From Acidobacteriota bacterium (GTDB lineage Bacteria; Acidobacteriota; Vicinamibacteria; Vicinamibacterales; Fen-181), in contig PMZR01000127.1 of assembly GCA_003170135.1 (NCBI GenBank), positions 1-64,000 on the forward strand: a stretch of 64,000 bases of DNA. The letters run 5' to 3'. This document shows positions 8,159 to 14,322 of the stretch, piece after piece. The translations under genes and the position numbers were made by a program. The notes below the pieces were generated by a model. That model had not been told where the DNA came from. It was given only the letters and a program-made list of their open reading frames with translations, and did no database searches. The first letter of the stretch is position 1; every line of letters starts with the position of its first letter.

Positions 8159-8623
8159 CTAGCTCGCCTTCGCCGGCTTGAGACTGTTCAGCAGCGCCAC
8201 GACACCGTAGATGATCGCCTCGGGCCGCGGCGGACAGCCGGGCACGAATGCGTTCACCGGGATCACCTCGTTGAGGCCGCCCACCACGCCGTAGCACCCC
8301 TGGAACGCGCCGCCCGACAAGCCGCACGATCCGACCGCCACGACGAACTTCGGATCCGGCATCTGCTCGTAGATGCGAATCAGCCGATCGCGCGCCTGCA
8401 GCGTCACCGGGCCGGTGCACACGAGCACGTCCGCGTGCCGCGGGCTGCCGTGCAGTTTCACGCCGAACCGCTCGAGGTCATAGCGCGGCGTGAGCGTCGC
8501 CAGGATCTCGATGTCGCACCCGTTGCAGGACCCGCTGTTGAAATGAATCAGCCAGGGCGAGTTGATGCGCGCCCAGGCGCGGATCGGGTCGAGGATTTTC
8601 TGCAGCGCCGAACTTTCCATCAC
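8159..8623 (-). CDS. [NiFe] hydrogenase small subunit (NuoB/HycG/MbhJ-like)
   Basis: Encodes 154 residues. It carries the single [4Fe-4S] cluster closest to the Ni-Fe site. Ligands visible: C33 and C36 in GSCNGCDIE, C100 in VGSCGL and C130 in VPGCPPRPE. The C-x2-C spacing with CNGCDIE is the group 4 hydrogenase pattern; complex I NuoB has adjacent CC. It begins 10 nt after the NuoA-like gene stop and is therefore co-transcribed. Confidence 0.95.
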   Translation of the reverse strand: MMESSALQKILDPIRAWARINSPWLIHFNSGSCNGCDIEILATLTPRYDLERFGVKLHGSPRHADVLVCTGPVTLQARDRLIRIYEQMPDPKFVVAVGSCGLSGGAFQGCYGVVGGLNEVIPVNAFVPGCPPRPEAIIYGVVALLNSLKPAKAS

Positions 8624-8633
8624 ACTAGCCCTC

Positions 8634-8945
8634 CTAGCCGAGGATGAGCGCCGCGAGCGCCAGCAGCAGTCCCACGATATACGCGGCGGCCGGGGTGGGA
8701 AGGCTCCCGATACCCAGCACGAGCATGCCGAGGTGTACGACCGCGAAGAAGAACGCGATCAGGAAAAACGGGCGATAGCCAGGCGCCGCCGGAAAGGTCG
8801 GCGAGGCCTCGCCGCTGCCATACACGCTGGTCTTCATCGCGGTCGGCCGCGACGCCCCGGCGAGGACGCGGCCCAGCCCCACGATGAGCAGCACCAGCGG
8901 GATGTAGAGGACAAAGGCGATGGGCGGTGCGAGTAAGAAGTCCAT
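8634..8945 (-). CDS. NuoA-like membrane subunit of the hydrogenase complex
   Basis: Start ATG 8945 gives 103 residues (MDFLLAPPIAFVLYIPLVLL) with three hydrophobic segments and a polar loop (VYGSGEASPTFPAAPGYRPFFLIAFFFAVVHL). That arrangement matches NuoA/NDH-1 subunit 3, whose loop has the similar YECG...R-Y-FL-F pattern. Here the conserved loop Cys is missing (VYGSG in place of YECG). In complex I this subunit forms part of the junction between arms. A separate NuoA-like gene is not found in the simplest Ech or Hyc operons, so its presence places this complex closer to full complex I architecture. Confidence 0.8.
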   Translation of the reverse strand: MDFLLAPPIAFVLYIPLVLLIVGLGRVLAGASRPTAMKTSVYGSGEASPTFPAAPGYRPFFLIAFFFAVVHLGMLVLGIGSLPTPAAAYIVGLLLALAALILG

Positions 8946-8960
8946 GGATGTTCCAAGTCG

Positions 8961-8988
8961 GTAGGGGCGCAACATGTTGTGCCCCTAC
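8961..8988. repeat. 28-bp palindrome, GTAGGGGC family
   Basis: GTAGGGGC at 8961-8968 pairs exactly with GCCCCTAC at 8981-8988, with GCAACATGTTGT between, itself nearly self-complementary. An almost identical element sits at 44904-44931. This one lies in the 61 nt gap between the NuoM-like and NuoA-like hydrogenase genes. Confidence 0.85.
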
Positions 8989-9006
8989 GCTGTCTGCAAT
9001 TGCGTC

Positions 9007-10530
9007 CTAATTCCCCACCATTCCGTGTCCCGTGAACATGCCGACCAGGCTCGAGGCAGCGGGCCCCGTGATCCAGTCCATCGCGCCCGGCCAGAAGCCG
9101 ATCACGATGACCGCCAGCATCATCACCATCAGCGGCGCGCCCATCAGGAACCCGATCGGCTTGCCGTCGCGCACGGCCGGCGACGGCTCGTGGCGGTACA
9201 TCCGGTTGACCAGTGGCGCGTAGTACCCGAGCGACAGCACGCTGTTGAGGGCCGCGAAGACGACCAGCGCCTCCACCGTCCGGTTATGGGTCTCGAAGCC
9301 CGCGACCATGATCGCCCACTTCGACATGAAGCCGGCGAGCGGCGGCAGCCCGCCCAACGCCAGCACGGCGACGCTGAACGCGATGGCCGTCATCGGGTAC
9401 CGGTTCGCCGCGCCGTTCAGATCGTCCACCATCAGCGGCGCGTGGCTGCCCTTCGACACGTGCAGCGAATACAGGAAGGCGCCGGCCGCGAGGAACGCGA
9501 GCCCCTTCATGAGGCCGTGGTTGATCAGGTGGAAGAATCCCCCGGCCGCGCCGTGCGGCAGGCTGAAACCGACCGCGACGCCGAAGCCGAGCAGCATGTA
9601 GCCGATGTGGCTGACGCTCGAGTAGGCGAGCAGCCGCTTCACCTGCGTCTGCCGCAGCGCCATCAGGTTGCCGACGATCATGCTCGCCGCGCCGAAGGCC
9701 AGGATGAGCCCGCCCCAGCTCGCGCTGGCCGCCGGCAGGCAGCCCAGCGACCGCAGCAACGCCACCAGGCCCGCCTCGATGACGACGCCCGACAGCATCG
9801 CGCTGATGCCGCTCGGCGCCTGCGAGTGCGCATCCGGCAGCCAGGTGTGCAGCGGCACGAGCGCGGTCTTGACGCCGAACCCGATGAGGAAGAGCGCGCC
9901 CGCCACGAGCATCATCGGGTCCAGGGTGGTCGCCGCCGCCCGGATCTCGTGCGGATCGAGCGAGCCGGTCGTCGCGAACACGATCGCGATGCCGAGCAGC
10001 ACGAACACCGAGCCGACGGCGGACTGGACCAGGTACTTGATCCCCGCCTCGAGCGCGCCGCGCTGCTGGCGGTAGAAGGCGACGAGCATGTACGAGGTGA
10101 TCGCCATCGCCTCGAACCACACCCACAGGTTGAACAGGTCGTGGGCACAGCCCAGGCCGATCATCGTCCCCATCATCGCGGTGAGGAGCGCGTAGTACTT
10201 CTCCTCGCCCGTCTCCTCCGCCATGTACGGGATCGAGAAGACGGTCACGAGAAACGTCAGCGCGAGGACCGTCACGCCGAGCAGCAGGCTGACGCCGTCC
10301 ATCGACAGCGCCACCTTGCCGATCGTGAGCGGCAGGGCGCCGTCGGCGAGCACCTGCTGGCCGGACACGTAGAGCAGCCAGCCCGTCACCACCATCACGA
10401 GCAACGCGAGCCAGCGCGCCGGGGCCGCACTGCCCCCGCGCCGCACCGGTATTCGGCCGGCGAGATAGATGACCGGCGAAGAGGCGAGCGGCAGAACGAG
10501 CAACCACGTCAAGGCGTTCAAAGGGCTCAT
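9007..10530 (-). CDS. Hydrogenase antiporter-like subunit (NuoM/N, HyfF-type)
   Basis: Encodes 507 residues, starting at ATG 10530, 4 nt after the preceding stop. About 14 membrane helices. It belongs to the Mrp/NuoLMN antiporter family that moves H+ or Na+. Key features: LWVWFEAMAITSYMLVAFYR (the Glu on helix TM5), a lysine near FGVKTALVPLHTWLPDAHSQAPSGISAMLSGVVIE (TM7-8), the QTQVKRLLAYSSVSHIGYM segment and a late GFMSKW lysine (TM12). These are the charged residues of the ion path in complex I. The first 25 codons of the longer open frame are excluded because they overlap the NuoL-like gene. Confidence 0.93.
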   Translation of the reverse strand: MSPLNALTWLLVLPLASSPVIYLAGRIPVRRGGSAAPARWLALLVMVVTGWLLYVSGQQVLADGALPLTIGKVALSMDGVSLLLGVTVLALTFLVTVFSIPYMAEETGEEKYYALLTAMMGTMIGLGCAHDLFNLWVWFEAMAITSYMLVAFYRQQRGALEAGIKYLVQSAVGSVFVLLGIAIVFATTGSLDPHEIRAAATTLDPMMLVAGALFLIGFGVKTALVPLHTWLPDAHSQAPSGISAMLSGVVIEAGLVALLRSLGCLPAASASWGGLILAFGAASMIVGNLMALRQTQVKRLLAYSSVSHIGYMLLGFGVAVGFSLPHGAAGGFFHLINHGLMKGLAFLAAGAFLYSLHVSKGSHAPLMVDDLNGAANRYPMTAIAFSVAVLALGGLPPLAGFMSKWAIMVAGFETHNRTVEALVVFAALNSVLSLGYYAPLVNRMYRHEPSPAVRDGKPIGFLMGAPLMVMMLAVIVIGFWPGAMDWITGPAASSLVGMFTGHGMVGN

Positions 10531-10534
10531 GGTG

Positions 10535-12283
10535 TCAGATGCCTCCAATCGCCAGGACGCCGAGCACGGCGGCGAGCGCGAGGATGATGCCGAGCACGTT
10601 CCAGCCAAGGAGCCCGGTCTGCGTGACGCGCAGCGATTCGGCCGACTCCATCGTCGCCGAGACGACTCCCCTGTTGATCGCTTCGAAGCCGAAGTCGTGC
10701 GCCGCCGCCCACCCGAGGCCGCGCAAGAGCCGCGCGACGCCGTCGAGCTGCCGGCGCGCCACCCACGCGAGAAGGCCGACCGCCACGACGCCCAGCACGC
10801 CGAACGTCGCCGGCGCGGTTGCGACCCTGGTCAGGATCTGCGCCGTCGCCTCGACTTCCTGCTCCCCGACCGGCAATGCCGACTTCAGGAACTCCCAGAA
10901 CGGCCCGGCGATGAGCCATGTCACGAGCGTGCCGAGCGCGAGCGGGACCAGCGCCGTCTTCATGGCGAGCCCCGCGTCGTGCACGTGGCCGCCGCGCGGT
11001 TCGCCGTAGAACACCATCGTCAGGAAGCGCAGGGTGTAGAGCGCGGTCAGGCCGGCGCCGACCACCATCACCGCGTACGCCCACACCGGGCCGCCCGCGA
11101 ACCCGGCCTCGAGGACCAGTTCCTTGCTCCAGAAGCCGTTGACGATCGGGATGCCCGCCAGCCCCAGCCCGCCGATGATCATCGCCGCCCGCACGAGCGG
11201 CATGCGCTTGCCGAGGCCGCCCATCTGGCGCATGTCGCGCGTCCCGACGCCGTGGATGACCGCGCCGGCGCAGAGGAAGAGCAGGGCCTTGAAGACCGCG
11301 TGGCTGAGCAGGTGGAACTGGCTCGCGAAGACGCCCCCGGCGCCGATCGCGTACACCATGTACCCGAGCTGGCTGACGGTGGAATGCGCGAGCACGCGCT
11401 TGAGGTCGTTCGACACGACCGCCATCAGCGCCGCCAGGATCGCGGTGATCGCGCCGACGGCGAGGACCGTCGCGCGCCAGCCGGGCACGGTCGCGAACGC
11501 CGGGTAGAAGCGCGCCAACAGGTAGACGCCCGCGTTCACCATCGTCGCCGCGTGAATCAACGCGCTGACCGGCGTGGGCGCTTCCATCGCGTCAGGCAGC
11601 CACGTCTGGAACGGGAACTGCGCCGACTTGGCGGCTGCGGCAATCAGGAAGCCGAACGCCATCACCGCCAGCACGTTGGCCGGCAGCGCGTGGGCGTTGG
11701 CCAGGAACGTCGGGATGTCGTAGTTGCCCTGGTGGACGTAGAGCACCAGCGCGCCCGCCAGCAGGCCGACGCCGCCGACCTGCGTGATGATGAGCGCCTT
11801 GATGCCGCCGGCGACCGCCTTGGGATCGTCGCTGTGGAACGAGATGAGTGCGTAGGAGCACAGCGCGGTGATTTCCCAGAAGACGAACATGAGCAGCAGG
11901 TTGCTCGAGAGCACCAGGCCGACCATGGCGCCGATGAAGAACAGCACCATCAGGTAATAGCGGCCCAGCTGCTTCTCGCCGTGCATGTAGTCGACCGAGA
12001 AGATGACGGCCAGGCTGCCGATGACGGTCGCGACGACGGCGAGAAAGATGGCCAGGCCGTCGGGCAGAAACGTCGCGGCTCCGAACACGCTGCCGAGCGG
12101 CACGTTGAGCACGTTCTCGGTGCCGCGGTGGCCGATGAGGACGACGGCCGCCGCCGCGCCGCCAAGCGCGAAGAGCACCGCGAGGGCGTGCTGCAGTTTC
12201 GGCCGGGCATCGCCCGCCAGCCAGACGAGCAGCGCGCCGAGCCAGGGCAGCGCGATCGCGAGAAGAATGAGCGTCGCAGTCAT
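10535..12283 (-). CDS. Hydrogenase antiporter-like subunit (NuoL-type)
   Basis: Encodes 582 residues with roughly 15-16 helices. It is the NuoL-type ion-translocating subunit, recognised from MFVFWEITALCSYALISF, KSAQFPFQTWLPDAMEAPTPVSALIHAATMV-type motifs and SNDLKRVLAHSTVSQLGYM. FWSKE supplies the late lysine. The C-terminus continues with an amphipathic stretch and a final helix (LGIILALAAVLGVLAIGGI), but it is shorter than the long lateral helix of E. coli NuoL. It starts 3 nt after the NuoK-like stop. With the gene at 9007-10530 the operon has two antiporter-like subunits, fewer than complex I (three). Confidence 0.94.
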   Translation of the reverse strand: MTATLILLAIALPWLGALLVWLAGDARPKLQHALAVLFALGGAAAAVVLIGHRGTENVLNVPLGSVFGAATFLPDGLAIFLAVVATVIGSLAVIFSVDYMHGEKQLGRYYLMVLFFIGAMVGLVLSSNLLLMFVFWEITALCSYALISFHSDDPKAVAGGIKALIITQVGGVGLLAGALVLYVHQGNYDIPTFLANAHALPANVLAVMAFGFLIAAAAKSAQFPFQTWLPDAMEAPTPVSALIHAATMVNAGVYLLARFYPAFATVPGWRATVLAVGAITAILAALMAVVSNDLKRVLAHSTVSQLGYMVYAIGAGGVFASQFHLLSHAVFKALLFLCAGAVIHGVGTRDMRQMGGLGKRMPLVRAAMIIGGLGLAGIPIVNGFWSKELVLEAGFAGGPVWAYAVMVVGAGLTALYTLRFLTMVFYGEPRGGHVHDAGLAMKTALVPLALGTLVTWLIAGPFWEFLKSALPVGEQEVEATAQILTRVATAPATFGVLGVVAVGLLAWVARRQLDGVARLLRGLGWAAAHDFGFEAINRGVVSATMESAESLRVTQTGLLGWNVLGIILALAAVLGVLAIGGI

Positions 12284-12286
12284 CGA

Positions 12287-12598
12287 CTACCTCCGCAGCG
12301 TGGTGAGCGCCTCGGCATCGAGCGTGCCGAAGCAGCGACGCACCTGCACGGCGAGCGCAAGGGCGACGACCGACACGATCGTGTCGGCGACGATGACGGT
12401 CAGCGCAATGGCCTGCCCGGTCTGCATCTGGCCGGCCGCGCGCCCCGCGAGAATGAGCGCCAGCATGGCGCCCTTGACCATGATCTGCATCGCGATGACG
12501 ACCTTGATCAGGTTTCGGACAATCAGCAGACCGTAAAGGCCGATCCCGAGCAGGCCCAGGACCGCGATGACGGTCAGCGTGGCCATGTCGAACGTCAT
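12287..12598 (-). CDS. Hydrogenase NuoK/MrpC-like subunit
   Basis: Encodes 103 residues with three helices: a LGLLGIGLYGLLIVRN start, KVVIAMQIMVKGAMLALILAG and TGQAIALTVIVADTIVSVVALALAVQV. This is the NuoK/HyfE/MrpC pattern, although the conserved second-helix Glu of NuoK is replaced by a Gln/Lys pair (MQIMVK). The later helix keeps an Asp (IVADT) where NuoK-type proteins have Glu or Asp. Start ATG 12598 overlaps the previous stop by one base (TGATG), so translation is coupled. The usual length for the family is ~100. Confidence 0.88.
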   Translation of the reverse strand: MTFDMATLTVIAVLGLLGIGLYGLLIVRNLIKVVIAMQIMVKGAMLALILAGRAAGQMQTGQAIALTVIVADTIVSVVALALAVQVRRCFGTLDAEALTTLRR

Positions 12599-13146
12599 CA
12601 GACCCTCTCCTTTTCCGCGTCGGGGATCTCCGCGAGCAGGACGGCCAGGGCGGGCGCGGCCTCGGCCGCCGCCGGCTCCTCGGCCAGCAGGCCGACGACC
12701 CCGAGCACGCCGGCGAAGATGAGGGCGACCTGCAGCAGGGCGTCCACCATGCGGTATTCCCAGAGCGCCGTCGCGAACCGTTCGGCGCCGGCGAGCGGCA
12801 GCGCGACGCCGACCCGAGGCAGCGTCAGCCAGCCAAACAGAGCGAACGAGCCGACGGTGACGACCCAGGCCAGCGGACGCGGGACCCGCGACCGGATGGC
12901 GATCGGCTCGTCGCCGGCGATGTTGATCGCGAAGACAAACAGGACGGTGACGAGGCCGGCGCCGACACTCAGCTCGATAACCGCCACCTCGGCGGCGCCG
13001 AGCGCGTACATCAGCAGCGAAGTCGCCGCGCTCGCGCCCGCCAGCCACATGGCACAGATGAGCAGGCGCCTGGCGCGGATGGCCTGGACCGCGCACACGA
13101 GGATCGCTGCCACCGTGATGGCTGTCACGGTCAGGAGAGAGGACAT
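12598..13146 (-). CDS. MbhD/MbhE-like (DUF4040) membrane subunit, first gene of the hydrogenase operon
   Basis: ATG 13146 with a GAGG site gives 182 residues and about five helices. The segment LGAAEVAVIELSVGAGLVTVLFVFAI is the DUF4040 signature (A-x-D/E-V-A-x-T/I-E-x-x-V-G-A-G) known in the MrpA C-terminus and MbhD. The later LLQVALIFAGVLGVVGLLAE resembles MbhE or the MrpB N-terminus, so this may be a fused MbhD-E unit. It occupies the place of NuoJ. Mrp-type subunits of this kind suggest ion translocation in addition to the NuoL and NuoM subunits. The gene opens the operon directly downstream of two Crp/Fnr-family sites. Confidence 0.8.
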   Translation of the reverse strand: MSSLLTVTAITVAAILVCAVQAIRARRLLICAMWLAGASAATSLLMYALGAAEVAVIELSVGAGLVTVLFVFAINIAGDEPIAIRSRVPRPLAWVVTVGSFALFGWLTLPRVGVALPLAGAERFATALWEYRMVDALLQVALIFAGVLGVVGLLAEEPAAAEAAPALAVLLAEIPDAEKERV

Positions 13147-13183
13147 GGTGAGTACCTCGCGGAGGATGGCCGGAACCGGGTGC

Positions 13184-13201
13184 TTGTGAAATGTTTCACA
13201 A
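13184..13201. promoter_or_regulatory. Crp/Fnr-family operator 1 upstream of hydrogenase operon
   Basis: Perfect inverted repeat TTGTGA-AATGTT-TCACAA. It contains the exact Crp core TGTGA-N6-TCACA and also fits the TTGTGA-N6-TCACAA form described for HcpR-type regulators. Its centre is 46 bp upstream of the first hydrogenase codon. The regulator itself is not in the window. Confidence 0.85.
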
Positions 13202-13205
13202 CAAT

Positions 13206-13223
13206 TTGTGAACTTCTTCACAA
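13206..13223. promoter_or_regulatory. Crp/Fnr-family operator 2 upstream of hydrogenase operon
   Basis: Second perfect site, TTGTGA-ACTTCT-TCACAA, with centre 22 bp (two helical turns) from the first, so two dimers would bind on the same DNA face. Different N6 spacers with identical arms argue for selection on the arms and against recent duplication. Confidence 0.85.
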
Positions 13224-13615
13224 TCTTCGGCCGTTCTGTGACCCGGAGCCTCCCGCTCCCGAGCCGGCGGCCGAAAACGTGATGGAAAACCGATCGTGAG
13301 GGCACGCGCGCCGACCGTCACGTGCAGCAGGAGCTGCGGCGCGCTCGCGGTTCACTATTGTGCACCAATGCGGGCGTGCTGGCAAGCGGTTGGACGATAA
13401 ATCTCGTCGCTACGCGAGGTTACAAGCAGAAACGTTGAAGATCGCCACGGCCGACAGGGGCCGTGCCCGGTCGGAAGCTCGTAGATTGGCGGGTTCCTCG
13501 ACAATGCCCGCCCGCCCGACAAGCGATCGGCAGCGAACCGGCATCATCTGCCGGGAATCCGCAGGGACCGTAGGTCCCCTTGGCATGTGGAATATGGAAT
13601 GTAGAAAGTGGAATA
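13224..13615. other. Intergenic region between hydrogenase operon and PNPOx gene
   Basis: About 390 bp without a supported gene. A short open frame on the minus strand has no ribosome site or family signature. Apart from the two operators just before it, I see no repeat tract or clear hairpin. It must hold the distal part of the hydrogenase control region. Confidence 0.5.
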
Positions 13616-14104
13616 TCACCACCCTGTCCCGGGCTCCACGTCCCGGAACACGGGTCGCGCCAGGTGCAATTCGGAGACGAGCACCATCTTCTTCGCCGAC
13701 GAGTCCCAGTACTCGGCCTCCTCTGCCTCGACGCGGATCAGCACGAGATCCGGATCGGCGAGTCCCTTGGGGAACCACGGCTCGAGCGCCTCACCCCAGA
13801 GCGCCTTGGCGCGCACCCGATCGTCGACCAGCGTGGCGATGCCCGCGATCGACACGTAGCAGTCGCGTTCCGGCGAGGCGTAGCTGACGTTGACCTGCCG
13901 GCGGTCGCGGACCTCACCCGACTTGGCGGCCGTTCGGCTGGTCAGGAACCACAGCTCGCCATCGAACGGTCCACGCTGCGCCACCATCGGCCGGCTGCGC
14001 AACCATCCGCGCGACGAGGTCGTGGTCAGCATGGCGACCGGCACCTGGCTGATCAAGGTGCCGATCTTGTGGATCGCTTCCTCGCGCGTCATCGTCTCGG
14101 CCAT
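13616..14104 (-). CDS. Pyridoxamine 5'-phosphate oxidase-like flavin protein (general stress protein 26 type)
   Basis: Start ATG 14104, preceded by GGAGGGACGC, gives 162 residues. Segments VAMLTTTSSRGWLRSRPM, GELWFLTSRTAAKSGEV and VNVSYASPERDCYVSIAG followed by WGEALEPWFPKGLADPDLVLIRV are typical of the split-barrel FMN-binding proteins annotated as general stress protein 26. They probably bind FMN or F420 and reduce small substrates, but the substrate is unknown. It is transcribed alone, away from the TonB receptor. Confidence 0.9.
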   Translation of the reverse strand: MAETMTREEAIHKIGTLISQVPVAMLTTTSSRGWLRSRPMVAQRGPFDGELWFLTSRTAAKSGEVRDRRQVNVSYASPERDCYVSIAGIATLVDDRVRAKALWGEALEPWFPKGLADPDLVLIRVEAEEAEYWDSSAKKMVLVSELHLARPVFRDVEPGTGW

Positions 14105-14322
14105 CGCGTCCCTCCGCGAACGAGGCGGCAAGCGCCCCTGACTGAGCAGTAAAGCGCAAGTGATGGGACTTGGCAAGGGGAGGCTTGCGAAACGCCCGGC
14201 ACCGGGACGGTCTCCGCGAGGCTGAGGACACGGGTATGAGGTCAGCCTCCGGAGAGCGGCCCCGGTGTCGGTCCCGATCGGCGCCGGCGCAGCCCTCTGC
14301 GCCGGCGGCCAAATCGCTTCCG

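Noticed and set aside
8974-10587. A 537-codon plus-strand open frame across the NuoM-like gene
   Set aside because: Same low-information composition; the membrane protein on the minus strand is unmistakable.
4270-13146. Reading the operon as NADH dehydrogenase (complex I)
   Set aside because: Both CxxC nickel motifs in the large subunit, CNGCD in the small subunit and a maturation protease point to a hydrogenase; NuoE, F and G are missing.
10469-13189. A 906-codon open frame on the plus strand across the hydrogenase genes
   Set aside because: It is antisense to NuoL, NuoK and MbhD/E-like genes and is composed mostly of Arg, His, Asp, Gln and Glu without any fold or motif, the usual result of GC-rich codon bias on the opposite strand.
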